From Paenibacillus castaneae (lineage in GTDB: Bacteria > Bacillota > Bacilli > Paenibacillales > Paenibacillaceae), in the NCBI RefSeq assembly GCF_002884445.1, contig NZ_KZ614144.1:4446094-4510093 (forward strand): a stretch of DNA of 64,000 nucleotides, read 5' to 3'. The notes beneath the pieces are model-generated. The model was not told the origin of the DNA. It did no database searches and was given only the letters and a program-made list of their open reading frames with translations. This document shows positions 1 through 7,739 of this stretch, in pieces (within the stretch, counting starts at the first letter, position 1; each line of letters begins with the position of its first letter). The translations under genes and the position numbers were made by a program.

Positions 1-901
1 CCGTATCGGCTGACGTCAGGATCCCTCCATTTATTCCAACCGCAACAAAAAGGCCACCATCGAAGCTTGCATATGTCAATTTTTTGATATAGCCGTTGGT
101 TAAACTATTTATTGATTCCACTGACATAGTAGATTGATCCATAGCGCTTGCGGAAAAACGAAGCGCCTCAATGAAACTAGCTACTATAACCTTATCACCA
201 TTGCTTGCGACCGAATTCAAGCCCCCCATCCTATTGGAAGAGAGCAATTTTCTGTTCCATGTTAAACCGTCCGTTGAGGTTACGATGGCGTTATTCCCCA
301 TCATCATACCCGGCATTGTCTCATAGTAGCCAACCGCTACAAAATGACCATTAATAAAGCGCACCTCGGCAATCTGACTCAAAGCTTTCACCGGAGTGCT
401 CCACGTTACACCGTCCGTAGACGATGCCATTTCTCCAAAAAAACTGGAAGCAACATAAATACCCTTTCCATATGTAATAGATGAAATCGAGTATTGCGGT
501 GGCTTTACGATCGTTTGCCCTGTCCAATGGACTCCGTCAGGCGAAAATAAAAAAGTGGAACCTATCTGGCTGTTATTAAAAAAGTTAGCTCCAATGACAA
601 ACTGTCCATTAAGAAATTTAACCGTATTGAGCGGCTTAGTCTGGTTATCGATCTGCTTCTGTTCCACCCAATTAACCAAGTCTGTCGAAGTTACGATCTT
701 AGGATCATTTCCGCTTGTAAGCGCCACATACATGTTGTTGCCATAAGCAATGCTCGAGAGGCTAATCGAGCTTTTTTTGATCCACTTTTCTGAAGGTGCT
801 CCGCTTACTTCCGCTATTCCCGGATTTACCATACTGAATAAGTTGAATAATAAGGCACTGGCCATTACGATTGCCATCATTTTTCTCATTGCTCTACGCA
901 A
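1..901 (-). CDS. Secreted beta-propeller-like repeat protein, 3' end outside window
   Basis: This reading frame is open to the window edge, so only about 300 N-terminal residues are visible. It starts at TTG 901-899, nine bases after AAGGAG (911-916); an in-frame ATG at 889 is too far from that site. The N-terminus is a signal peptide (basic start, hydrophobic run, then SGAPSEKW). The rest repeats units of 45-60 residues with a S-x-DG-x-x-W signature (STDLVNW, SPDGVHW, SSTDGVTW, STDGLTW), each preceded by a G-x-(Y/F)-V-A strand. This pattern is common in exported sialidase-like or Kelch-like propellers. The substrate is unknown. The promoter region carries the same 20-bp motif as the protease/SLH operon at 45.4 kb, so the two may be co-expressed. 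Fold call is inferred; export is well supported. Confidence 0.8.
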   Translation of the reverse strand, partial: MRRAMRKMMAIVMASALLFNLFSMVNPGIAEVSGAPSEKWIKKSSISLSSIAYGNNMYVALTSGNDPKIVTSTDLVNWVEQKQIDNQTKPLNTVKFLNGQFVIGANFFNNSQIGSTFLFSPDGVHWTGQTIVKPPQYSISSITYGKGIYVASSFFGEMASSTDGVTWSTPVKALSQIAEVRFINGHFVAVGYYETMPGMMMGNNAIVTSTDGLTWNRKLLSSNRMGGLNSVASNGDKVIVASFIEALRFSASAMDQSTMSVESINSLTNGYIKKLTYASFDGGLFVAVGINGGILTSADT

Positions 902-949
902 GACTACCCACTCCTTCAAATCAAGATTATATTTTGTCTTTCTGTCAAT

Positions 950-967
950 TGATTATCGTCTGAAGCT
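950..967 (-). promoter_or_regulatory. Leader element shared with the 45.4-kb operon
   Basis: The 18 bases here match 45396-45413 at 15 of 18 positions; the shared core on the minus strand is AGCTTCAGA. In both places it lies in the 5' leader between the 20-bp motif and the TTG start codon. It may be a regulatory leader element, or simply shared ancestry of the promoter regions. Confidence 0.35.
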
Positions 968-1033
968 AAGCCTCCTCTTGAAATAAGTCAATAGTCCTGC
1001 CGATTCGACTTTGTTAGCTGTTAATCGACAAAA

Positions 1034-1068
1034 GTATACCAAGCTACGATAAACAAAAAATAAACAAG
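1034..1068 (-). promoter_or_regulatory. Promoter with 20-bp direct-repeat motif
   Basis: 1049-1068 reads ATAAACAAAAAATAAACAAG, identical to 45496-45515. Read on the minus strand it is two TTGTTTAT units 11 bases apart. The second TTGTTT is followed after 12 bases by TATACT (1034-1039), a good -10 box. The same 12-base geometry to TAGAAT is present at the 45.5-kb copy. A shared activator or sigma-factor site is inferred. Confidence 0.55.
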
Positions 1069-1130
1069 ATGACCCTTTATCTATTCTGACACTAAGTGAA
1101 AAGCTCTGATGTTAAACGGTATTGCTTCAT

Positions 1131-1168
1131 AAAAAAGAAGCTGCTCCTCTTAATTAAAGGGCAACTTC
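1131..1168 (-). terminator. Rho-independent terminator, minus strand
   Basis: Stem GAAGCTGC (1137-1144) pairs with GCAACTTC (1161-1168) at 7 of 8 positions. It is followed on the minus strand by a run of six T. It closes the small transcription unit driven by the MerR-type promoter at 1344-1374. Confidence 0.55.
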
Positions 1169-1238
1169 AAAAATTACTGAGCTATCTAGTACATTAGATT
1201 TAATCTTAATTTTTTCAGAAATATATAGGGTTGTCGTT

Positions 1239-1307
1239 TCACGATTTAGTAATCAAATGAATAATAAGCTTACCGTCAACAAACTCAATCAGTTGATTTT
1301 TTTCCAT
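1239..1307 (-). CDS. Orphan 22-residue ORF behind a MerR-type promoter
   Basis: ATG 1307-1305 to TGA 1241-1239 encodes MEKNQLIEFVDGKLIIHLIT plus KS. It is the only ORF between the MerR-type promoter (1344-1374) and the terminator at 1131-1168. A GGGAG lies too far upstream for a good ribosome-binding site. It is probably the surviving start of a deleted gene, or a very short peptide; no family is recognised. Confidence 0.25.
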   Translation of the reverse strand: MEKNQLIEFVDGKLIIHLITKS

Positions 1308-1343
1308 TTTGACTTTAACAGCTCCCTACGTAGGATTAACTTA

Positions 1344-1374
1344 ATTCTACAACTTGGAGTTGACTCCAAGTCAA
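1344..1374 (-). promoter_or_regulatory. MerR-family promoter/operator with 19-bp spacer
   Basis: Minus-strand -35 TTGACT (1369-1374) and -10 TAGAAT (1344-1349) are 19 bases apart. The spacer region holds the perfect palindrome ACTTGGAGTTGACTCCAAGT (1352-1371). CTTGGAGT-N2-ACTCCAAG is the recognised operator type of thiol/aldehyde-responsive MerR proteins (AdhR/NmlR group), and 19-bp spacers are the hallmark of MerR control. No merR gene or intact target gene is present in the window. Confidence 0.8.
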
Positions 1375-1390
1375 GAATATTTCTGACAAC

Positions 1391-1413
1391 AAAAAAACGG
1401 CATTTTCGCCGTT
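1391..1413 (-). terminator. Rho-independent terminator, minus strand
   Basis: AACGGC (1396-1401) pairs with GCCGTT (1408-1413) around a 6-base loop and is followed on the minus strand by seven T. No minus-strand gene lies immediately upstream, so the gene it served has been lost. Confidence 0.55.
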
Positions 1414-1500
1414 CGTATTTGAGTTTATATGGAAACTATCGTGATCAAAACGACGATCTCTTGCATGCCATATGAGTAGATGTGGATTTGATAATAATAA

Positions 1501-1542
1501 TTGACATAAGAACTGTCTCAATGATATATTGTGCATGCACAA
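1501..1542 (+). promoter_or_regulatory. Promoter and GntR-type operator of the ABC operon
   Basis: -35 TTGACA (1501-1506) and -10 TATATT (1525-1530) are separated by 18 bases. The 14-bp perfect palindrome TTGTGCATGCACAA (1529-1542) covers the transcription start. It is the likely operator of the YtrA-type repressor encoded by the third gene, giving autoregulation. Confidence 0.75.
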
Positions 1543-1571
1543 CATACACAATTTTTAAGGAGGTTGGCTAT

Positions 1572-2426
1572 ATGCTTGCGTTAGATATTAAAAATTTAAA
1601 TAAAAAATATGAACATTTTCATTTACAAAATATATCTTTTCAACTGGAAAAGGGTTATATTATGGGATTTATCGGAGCCAATGGTGCGGGAAAAACAACC
1701 ACTATAAAATCCATTTTGAATTTGACACGTATGGATAGCGGCGAGATTGATATTTTAGGCAAGAACATGGCCGAGCATGAAGTTGAATTAAAACAAGAGA
1801 TTGGCTCTGCATTTGGAGACATCAACTTTTATTCGCGCAGTAAAATCAAAACGTTAACGAATGTGATCAAAAGGTTCTATTCGAATTGGGATGATGAAAC
1901 CTATTACAAGTATTTGAAAAAATTCAATTTGAATGAAAACAAAAAAATATCTGAATTATCAACCGGCATGAAAGTAAAATACAGCTTGGCCCTTGCCTTA
2001 TCACACGGTGCAAAGCTTCTTATTCTAGATGAACCAACAAGCGGACTCGATCCGGTTGCCAGAGACAATCTGCTGGATATTTTTCAGGAGTTGGTGCAAG
2101 ATGGCGAGATCAGTATCCTGTTTTCAACTCATATCACATCCGACTTGGAAAAATGTGCAGATTATATTACCTATATCCATAACGGACAAATTATCAACAG
2201 CGCGGAAAAGGAACAATTTGTAGATACGTATCTCTTGTTGAATGGTAAGAAAGAGCAATTGGATATGATCAAAAACAAACTAATCGCCTACAAAACAAAT
2301 TCTTTTGGCTTTACAGGCTTGATCCATACGAAAGACTTTGATCCATCATCAGATATTAAATCATCCGCACCGAATCTTGAGGAGATTATGATCTACTTCT
2401 CGAAAAAGGAGGATATGTATGTATAA
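1572..2426 (+). CDS. ABC transporter ATP-binding protein (YtrB/YhcG-like)
   Basis: This is the cytoplasmic ATPase of an ABC-2 type exporter, 284 residues. The start at ATG 1572 follows AAGGAGG (1557-1563); a longer frame from 1482 would run through the promoter and is rejected. Walker A is GANGAGKTT near residue 38, the signature is LSTGMKVK, Walker B is LLILDEPTSGLDP, and the switch histidine follows in STHI. The C-terminal 60 residues form the variable tail typical of this group. The stop overlaps the permease start by 8 bases and a GntR regulator ends the operon. YtrA-controlled transporters often respond to cell-wall antibiotics or envelope stress; the substrate cannot be read from sequence. 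Confidence 0.92.
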   Translation: MLALDIKNLNKKYEHFHLQNISFQLEKGYIMGFIGANGAGKTTTIKSILNLTRMDSGEIDILGKNMAEHEVELKQEIGSAFGDINFYSRSKIKTLTNVIKRFYSNWDDETYYKYLKKFNLNENKKISELSTGMKVKYSLALALSHGAKLLILDEPTSGLDPVARDNLLDIFQELVQDGEISILFSTHITSDLEKCADYITYIHNGQIINSAEKEQFVDTYLLLNGKKEQLDMIKNKLIAYKTNSFGFTGLIHTKDFDPSSDIKSSAPNLEEIMIYFSKKEDMYV

Positions 2427-3072
2427 CTTATTAATGAAAGAATTAAAATTAGGCGTAAGTCCTTTCTTTTATATCCTGCCTTTTTTGACGGGAGCCTTAA
2501 TGCTAATTCCAGGATGGTTATATTTCCTTGTCATCCTTTACTTTTGTTTTATCACGATACCGAATATGTTTGCAGGGTATAAAACTCAGAATGATTTAAT
2601 ATTTACAAGCATACTGCCAGTAACAAAAAAAGACATTGTAAAAGCAAAGGTATCCGTTATTGTAATCCTGGAATTAATGCACATTGTTGTTGCAATGATA
2701 TATGGCATGATTAGTATTCGCTTATATCCGAATTTGACATCCTATTTCTTCGGACCATCCTTAGGTTTTTGGGGACTATGTTTCATCATGATTGCGATCT
2801 TTAATATTATTTTTATATCCATGTATTATAAGACAGCTTTTAAATACGGCGCAGCAACGATTGCATCCATTACAGCTGCTATGCTGTTCGCTGGAGGCGC
2901 AGAGTGGCTCGGAATAGAGAATTCATTCGTGTCTGATCTTTTCAAAGGAACAGGTACTGCTCATTTGGCAACTCAATTATCCATCCTGATCACGGGCATC
3001 GTGATATTTGCGCTATTTACAATTATCGCTTATCATATTGCCATCAAACGGTTTGAGAAAGTAGAAATATAA
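2419..3072 (+). CDS. ABC-2 type permease
   Basis: A 217-residue membrane protein with about six hydrophobic segments (around residues 15-50, 85-105, 115-135, 145-165 and 185-210). It forms the membrane channel for the ATPase encoded just upstream; the 8-base overlap suggests translational coupling. The loop FTSILPVTKKDIVKAK is characteristic of the ABC2_membrane_5 type, where such a motif links permease and ATPase. Its last base is shared with the GntR start codon. Exporter direction is inferred from family; the substrate is unknown. Confidence 0.85.
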   Translation: MYNLLMKELKLGVSPFFYILPFLTGALMLIPGWLYFLVILYFCFITIPNMFAGYKTQNDLIFTSILPVTKKDIVKAKVSVIVILELMHIVVAMIYGMISIRLYPNLTSYFFGPSLGFWGLCFIMIAIFNIIFISMYYKTAFKYGAATIASITAAMLFAGGAEWLGIENSFVSDLFKGTGTAHLATQLSILITGIVIFALFTIIAYHIAIKRFEKVEI

Positions 3073-3437
3073 TGAACATCGCTATTTCGAACACATCTGA
3101 CAAACCCATCTATCAGCAGCTTTTTGAACAAATCAGCGCACAAATTCTTAAGGGCGAACTAGAAAATGGGTATAGTTTGCCACCCATACGACAGGCCGCC
3201 ACGGAGCTTCGTGTTAGTATCATTACCGTTAAAAAAGCGTGGGAGGAACTCGAACGATTGGGTTTGATTTACACCGTAACCGGCAAAGGATGTTTTATAG
3301 CCGAACTCTCGTCCGACGAGATGCTTCAAAAACGCAATGAAATGATCTTGAAGCAGATGGTTATTGACACTTCGTATTACAAATCCTTTGGTCTCACGAT
3401 AGAAGAAGTTTTTGAACTTTTGAAGGAAGTTTATTGA
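3072..3437 (+). CDS. GntR-family regulator, YtrA subfamily
   Basis: A 121-residue repressor with an N-terminal GntR winged helix (PIYQQLFEQI, LPPIRQAATELRVS, TVKKAWEELERLGLI, GKGCFI) and only a short C-terminal helical tail. That architecture defines the YtrA/YhcF group. It overlaps the permease stop by one base, closing the three-gene operon. The palindrome over the operon promoter (1529-1542) is its probable target. Ligand unknown; in relatives, cell-wall-active antibiotics relieve repression of the transporter. Confidence 0.9.
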   Translation: MNIAISNTSDKPIYQQLFEQISAQILKGELENGYSLPPIRQAATELRVSIITVKKAWEELERLGLIYTVTGKGCFIAELSSDEMLQKRNEMILKQMVIDTSYYKSFGLTIEEVFELLKEVY

Positions 3438-3457
3438 AAATGTAGATATGAACAGAA

Positions 3458-3490
3458 AACCACGTCCTATGGGCGTGGTTGATTTGTTTT
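3458..3490 (+). terminator. Terminator of the GntR/ABC operon
   Basis: AACCACG (3458-3464) pairs with CGTGGTT (3474-3480), followed by a T-rich tract. It lies 20 bases after the GntR stop codon. Confidence 0.65.
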
Positions 3491-3555
3491 ATTGGTGGAG
3501 CCTAGGGGAATTCGGCTATCCTCCAATTTTATTAAACAATGAGAGCAAGTTACAA

Positions 3556-3601
3556 TTGTAAAAAGAAATTAAATTTGATAAAATAACTGACGAACGTTCG
3601 T
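3556..3601 (+). promoter_or_regulatory. TetR-type promoter and operator
   Basis: -35 TTGTAA (3556-3561) and -10 TAAAAT (3579-3584) have 17-base spacing. The 12-bp perfect palindrome ACGAACGTTCGT (3590-3601) sits at the expected transcription start. It is the likely autoregulatory site of the TetR repressor that follows. Confidence 0.65.
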
Positions 3602-3621
3602 TAATATTCGAGGTGATAATA

Positions 3622-4203
3622 TTGAAAAGTAATGAGATTAAAGACGTAGCTTTAAAGTTTTTTACAATTCATGGGTATGAGGGAGCATCTCTATCTCAAA
3701 TTGCCGAGGATGTTGGTATGAGAAAACAGTCTCTTTATGCTCATTTCAAAGGGAAAGATGATTTATTTCTACAAGTATTACAAGATGCCAAAGAGGCAGA
3801 AATCTCATCGAAACTAAAATATTTGAGTAAAGTGGATAAACAAAATCCCAAAGCGGATTTATTTGGATATCTGCAATTGGTCATTGATTTGTTTCAAAAG
3901 AGCGAGCAGTTAAAGTTTTGGCTGCGTATGTCTTTTTTCCCCCCTCTTCATCTGGCAGAAGCGATTAATGAGGAAGTAATTGATACGGAAGAAAAAATTC
4001 AAACCGTACTAGAAAGCAAATTCCAAGATTGGATCGATGCCAAAGCCATCATGGAAGATGTCGCCTCCATCCCTACTCTTGCCTTCTTAGGTGTAGTTGA
4101 TTCGATCATGTTAGAGCTTGCATATGGGAATAATGAACAACGTTTGGATGATAAATTAAATGCCTCATGGACCGTATTTTGGAGAGGTATTTCACAGCTA
4201 TGA
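3622..4203 (+). CDS. TetR/AcrR-family repressor
   Basis: A 193-residue repressor. The start is TTG 3622, six bases after GAGGTG; a GTG nine bases upstream lies inside that ribosome-binding site. Residues 1-50 form the TetR helix-turn-helix (EIKDVALKFFTIHGYEGASL, then IAEDVGMRKQSLYAHFKGKD), and the remainder is the helical ligand domain. It is followed after 24 bases by an MFS drug transporter, so the pair is a typical ligand-induced efflux cassette. The palindrome at 3590-3601 is its presumed operator. Inducer unknown. Confidence 0.92.
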   Translation: MKSNEIKDVALKFFTIHGYEGASLSQIAEDVGMRKQSLYAHFKGKDDLFLQVLQDAKEAEISSKLKYLSKVDKQNPKADLFGYLQLVIDLFQKSEQLKFWLRMSFFPPLHLAEAINEEVIDTEEKIQTVLESKFQDWIDAKAIMEDVASIPTLAFLGVVDSIMLELAYGNNEQRLDDKLNASWTVFWRGISQL

Positions 4204-4227
4204 TTGTACAGAGAGAGGTATTTCTTC

Positions 4228-5430
4228 ATGAAAAAACCATTGAAAGAACAAAAAACAGTTTTACTCATTCTATTAAGTAATATATTCATTGTTTTTCTAG
4301 GAGTCGGATTAATCGTCCCTGTTATGCCATCCTTTATGAATATTATGCATTTATCAGGCCAATCGATGGGCTATCTTATGGCGGCCTTTGCGTTTGCACA
4401 ACTTCTCATGTCTCCCCTTGCAGGACGATGGATTGACACTTACGGCAGAAAGAAAATGATCGTTATCGGCTTATTCCTCTTCAGTATATCAGAGGTGATC
4501 TTTGGACTTGGCACACATGTATCTGTTCTTTATTTGTCCAGAATTCTAGGAGGCATTAGTGGTGCATTTATTATGCCTGCCGTAACTGCCTTTGTTGCAG
4601 ACATTACCTCAGTAGAGGAAAGGCCCAAAGCAATGGGTTATATTTCCGCTGCTATTAGTATCGGTTTTATTATTGGCCCTGGTATCGGAGGTTTTATTGC
4701 TGAGCTAGGTGTGCGTGCCCCATTCTACTTTGCTGCTGGCTTCGCATTATTAACATGTATGTCATCCCTATTTATTTTAAAAGAGCCGCTAAGCAAACAG
4801 CAGCTTTTGGAAACCACTCAGCTCAAAAAAGGTACCAGCTTTGTAACTGATCTTAAACGATCACTTCATTCACAATACATTATTGCCTTTATTATTGTGT
4901 TTGTACTAGCCTTTGGTTTATCAGCATATGAAACAGTATTTAGTCTGTTTTCAGATCATAAATTTGGTTTCAATCCAAAAGATATTGCAACCATAATTAC
5001 AATTAGTGCAATCTTCGGGGTTGTCGTTCAGGTCTTTATGTTTGGTAAAATGGTAGATACGCTTGGTGAAAAGAAACTCATCCAGATATGCTTAATTGCT
5101 GGCGTATTTCTTGCGGTAGTATCCACCATGATCTCCAGCTATTTAGCCATTTTGCTAGTTACTTGCTTCATCTTTCTCGCATTTGACTTGCTACGACCAG
5201 CATTAACGACCTATTTATCAAAGACTGCCGAAAAAGAACAAGGATTTATCGCTGGAATGAACTCAACATATACAAGCTTGGGCAATATCGTCGGACCCGC
5301 GTTAGGCGGTATATTATTTGATGTAAACATCAACTATCCGTATCTCTTTGCCGCCGTCATTATGTTTATTGGTCTTGTCATTACAATGATGTGGAAAGAA
5401 AAACAATCAGCTAGCAGCTTGGTAAAATAA
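4228..5430 (+). CDS. MFS multidrug efflux transporter (DHA1, 12 TM)
   Basis: A 400-residue integral membrane proton/drug antiporter. The start ATG 4228 follows GAGAGG by nine bases; an upstream TTG is not supported. Twelve hydrophobic segments are visible. Motif A is present between TM2 and TM3 (GRWIDTYGRKKM) and motif C in TM5 (GFIIGPGIGGFI), which mark the drug:H+ antiporter-1 family. It is co-transcribed with the TetR gene. Substrate range cannot be predicted from sequence. Confidence 0.9.
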   Translation: MKKPLKEQKTVLLILLSNIFIVFLGVGLIVPVMPSFMNIMHLSGQSMGYLMAAFAFAQLLMSPLAGRWIDTYGRKKMIVIGLFLFSISEVIFGLGTHVSVLYLSRILGGISGAFIMPAVTAFVADITSVEERPKAMGYISAAISIGFIIGPGIGGFIAELGVRAPFYFAAGFALLTCMSSLFILKEPLSKQQLLETTQLKKGTSFVTDLKRSLHSQYIIAFIIVFVLAFGLSAYETVFSLFSDHKFGFNPKDIATIITISAIFGVVVQVFMFGKMVDTLGEKKLIQICLIAGVFLAVVSTMISSYLAILLVTCFIFLAFDLLRPALTTYLSKTAEKEQGFIAGMNSTYTSLGNIVGPALGGILFDVNINYPYLFAAVIMFIGLVITMMWKEKQSASSLVK

Positions 5431-5525
5431 CTGGACACTGGTAAACTTATCCAGGTCATCTTAATAATCTAGTAGACGTCCATTATCATTCCATTGACCG
5501 TACATTTTATTTTCTCTAGTATTTG

Positions 5526-6029
5526 TTATGAATTGTCTAATCTGCTCCTAAACAATTCCGACTGATTCTTATTGCTTTGTATCGTGTCGATCCGAACTCT
5601 TTTATAAAGATCTGGAAATGCCATGAAATTATCGTATACTTGCTTTTCCTCTTTTAGCCTTTGCTCTATATCTTCATCTATTCTAAAAGAATTGTAATCC
5701 ATATTAGGAAGAACTCTTCTTCCTTCGTCTCTCATTAACCCCAACTTTTCGAGGCGGCGGACACGTTCTTTATTTAATTCAGTCCATGAGCTTTTTTTGC
5801 TTCTAGGAGACAACCTCTGAGCCAGCTCCGTTTCAGAATTTTTCTTTTTGACTCCATCGATCCATCCAAAGCACAAAGCTTCCTCGACCGCGTCCAAATA
5901 TAACATCATATTAGGGGTAGGCGTCATACTAACCAAGCTCCAGCAAGATTTTTTAGTCTTTCCATTTTCTTGCAGCCAAATCCTCACATCTTCTCTCGAT
6001 TTTGCTGGAATCATATTTTCAATTTCCAT
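5526..6029 (-). CDS. YdeI/OmpD-associated family protein
   Basis: A small soluble protein of 167 residues from ATG 6029. An in-frame TTG at 6053 would overlap the purine-rich ribosome-binding site AAAGGAAAA. Family signatures are EALCFGWIDG, the run RLSPRSKKSSWTELNKERV, and RRLEKLGLM. Members are annotated as bacteriocin-protection proteins in some databases, but the biochemical function is not established. It stands alone on the minus strand, separated from its upstream neighbour by a terminator. Confidence 0.8.
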   Translation of the reverse strand: MEIENMIPAKSREDVRIWLQENGKTKKSCWSLVSMTPTPNMMLYLDAVEEALCFGWIDGVKKKNSETELAQRLSPRSKKSSWTELNKERVRRLEKLGLMRDEGRRVLPNMDYNSFRIDEDIEQRLKEEKQVYDNFMAFPDLYKRVRIDTIQSNKNQSELFRSRLDNS

Positions 6030-6073
6030 AGATAAAATACATTTTCCTTTCAAATTGATTCATATTTCCATTA

Positions 6074-6106
6074 AAAAATGGTCTTCAATTGCAAGACCAT
6101 TTTTTT
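6074..6106 (-). terminator. Terminator between VOC remnant and YdeI-like gene
   Basis: AAATGGTCTT pairs with AAGACCATTT around loop CAATTGC (6086-6092). A/T runs flank both sides, giving a T tract on the minus strand just after the stop codon at 6115. Confidence 0.75.
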
Positions 6107-6114
6107 AGAATGAG

Positions 6115-6534
6115 TTACTGTTTGTTGGATATGACTTTATCAAGAAACTTATATGCGTCACTATTAAATTTCCAATTAATCCCAAATTTATCAACCAGCA
6201 TTCCAAAGCACGAAGACCAAGGAGTATTGGATAACGGCATCATAACATTGCCACCAACAGATAAATGATTAAAGTATTGTTCCAGTATTTGTTTATCATC
6301 GATGACTAGACTAATCAGTACATTATTTCCTTTCACCAACTCACCTGTCACCATCTTCATTGAAGGCAAAATATCCGACATCATTATTTTCCCGCCTGTG
6401 AATTCTATTGAAGACTCCATAATCATATTTAACTCATTTTCTGGCAGTGGATAGTTTGGATCTTGTGGGATATCCCTAAACTTAACCTTTTTTACTTCAT
6501 TTGAGCTTAAAGCCTCCGAATAAAATTCAATCAC
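6115..6534 (-). CDS. PhnB-like VOC-family protein, 5' end apparently lost
   Basis: The visible 139 residues match the glyoxalase/VOC superfamily, PhnB (YjdN) type: FYSEAL near the start, a central EFTGGKIMMSD strand, and the C-terminal WSSCFGMLVDKFGINWKF. The only start is GTG 6534, with no ribosome-binding site. Upstream in frame the sequence still reads like the family (NGDNGIAEQ) until a TAA, while the usual first strand is missing. The 5' end was probably removed or frameshifted, so this may be a pseudogene. It is divergent from the WYL regulator, which could once have controlled it. Confidence 0.6.
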   Translation of the reverse strand: MIEFYSEALSSNEVKKVKFRDIPQDPNYPLPENELNMIMESSIEFTGGKIMMSDILPSMKMVTGELVKGNNVLISLVIDDKQILEQYFNHLSVGGNVMMPLSNTPWSSCFGMLVDKFGINWKFNSDAYKFLDKVISNKQ

Positions 6535-6594
6535 TTGTTCTGCAATTCCATTGTCACCATTCTTAGATTAAGTAGAGAAATAAGAGGAGGAAAT

Positions 6595-7506
6595 ATGGAC
6601 AAGGTCGAGAGACTTATTTCTATAATCATGATATTGCTGAAAAAAAATGTCGTTTCAACAAAAGAATTCGCGCAATTATTTAATGTTTCCAAAAGAACTA
6701 TTCTTCGCGATATGGAAACACTGAGCTTATCAAACATCCCGATCTATTCTATCCATGGAGTTAATGGTGGGTACGGTATTATGGATGAATACAAGGTTGA
6801 TAAACGTCTTTTAAGCAGCTCCGACTTAGGGAATATATTAACTGCGCTCGGCGGATTGGAACAAATTCTAATTAGCGAAGAAGTTGAAATTACTCTAAAA
6901 AAAATAGAAGCGATGGTTAGCCCATTGTCTCTGAAAAGTTCAATTCAACTGTCATTTTATGATTGGGAGGGTCGGTCTGAGATTATTCAAACCTTGAAGA
7001 CGTGTCAAGAATCAATATTAAAGAGAAGATTAGTTTCATTTGATTATATAGATAAAAATGGCACCACGACGAATAGAATTGTCGAGCCATATCAGCTTCA
7101 TTTTAGCGAAACAAGTTGGTATCTGAAAGGATTCTGTTTACATCGTATGAGATATAGAACGTTTAAATTATCTCGGATCGATAATCTTAATATGGGTGAA
7201 AAAACATTTAACCCTAGACAATATTTATTAGAACAAGAACACGAAGCAAGTTATCAACCGCAATTAGTCGCTATTAAGGCATTAATTTCACATATCATAA
7301 AAGATCAATTCATTGAAAGGTACGGTCGAAAGAGTATTGAATCCTATAGTTCTGAATTTTTATTAGCAACCATTTATGTCCCTCAAAACAGTATTGGATT
7401 TCAATTTTTAGCAAGTTTCGGCACAAATCTAAAAATCGTAGAGCCCAAAACCTATGTTGAAGACTTTCGAAATTTTTTAAATAAAATGATGGATAAATAT
7501 TGCTGA
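6595..7506 (+). CDS. WYL-domain transcriptional regulator (YafY-like)
   Basis: A 303-residue regulator starting at ATG 6595, behind AAGAGGAGG. Residues 1-60 are a DeoR/HTH_11 winged helix (STKEFAQLFNVSKRTILRDM). The C-terminal half carries the WYL ligand-sensing domain with the motif SWYLKGFC and RTFKLSRIDN, then a WCX-like end. It is divergent from the truncated VOC gene. Its natural ligand and target are unknown. The strong bidirectional terminator at 7591 follows it. Confidence 0.9.
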   Translation: MDKVERLISIIMILLKKNVVSTKEFAQLFNVSKRTILRDMETLSLSNIPIYSIHGVNGGYGIMDEYKVDKRLLSSSDLGNILTALGGLEQILISEEVEITLKKIEAMVSPLSLKSSIQLSFYDWEGRSEIIQTLKTCQESILKRRLVSFDYIDKNGTTTNRIVEPYQLHFSETSWYLKGFCLHRMRYRTFKLSRIDNLNMGEKTFNPRQYLLEQEHEASYQPQLVAIKALISHIIKDQFIERYGRKSIESYSSEFLLATIYVPQNSIGFQFLASFGTNLKIVEPKTYVEDFRNFLNKMMDKYC

Positions 7507-7590
7507 AGTCTGCATGTATTACAGGGCTTGATGCGTGTGCTGGTGGAGCGTACGCAGGATACGGAGCGGTTGGTTTAATGGTGGTTTAGT
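7507..7590 (+). pseudogene. Possible 23-codon 3' gene fragment
   Basis: Directly after the WYL stop, the plus strand reads HVLQGLMRVLVERTQDTERL then V and TAA, in a GC-richer composition than the WYL gene. It resembles the C-terminal end of an unrelated protein cut off by rearrangement. No family is recognised. Confidence 0.2.
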
Positions 7591-7640
7591 AAAAAAAAAG
7601 ACCGTCAGGATGCATAGATTACATCCTTGACGGTCTTTTT
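7591..7640. terminator. Strong bidirectional terminator
   Basis: AAGACCGTCA-GGATG pairs with CATCC-TTGACGGTCTT around a 9-base loop, with nine A on the left and five T on the right. It separates the convergent WYL gene (+) and defence island (-). Confidence 0.9.
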
Positions 7641-7739
7641 CCTATCAAGCTGGTTTCCGTTTAGCCCATGTGCTTTACGGAGGTTTTCTTCTGCTTCCGC
7701 TGCTCCTGAGCTCGTCCAAGAGAGTGCTTCATTCATACG

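Larger units (their letters stand above)
902..1500. other. Regulatory intergenic region with remnants
   Basis: About 600 bases without a normal-sized gene. On the minus strand it holds the leader and promoter motif of the propeller gene (1049-1068), a terminator (1131-1168), a 22-codon ORF (1239-1307), a MerR-type promoter (1344-1374) and a second terminator (1391-1413). It looks like what remains after gene loss between two functional loci. Confidence 0.6.

Noticed and set aside
1482..1571. Longer N-terminal extension of the ABC ATPase from 1482
   Set aside because: It would include the -35 and -10 boxes and the operator; AAGGAGG points to ATG 1572.
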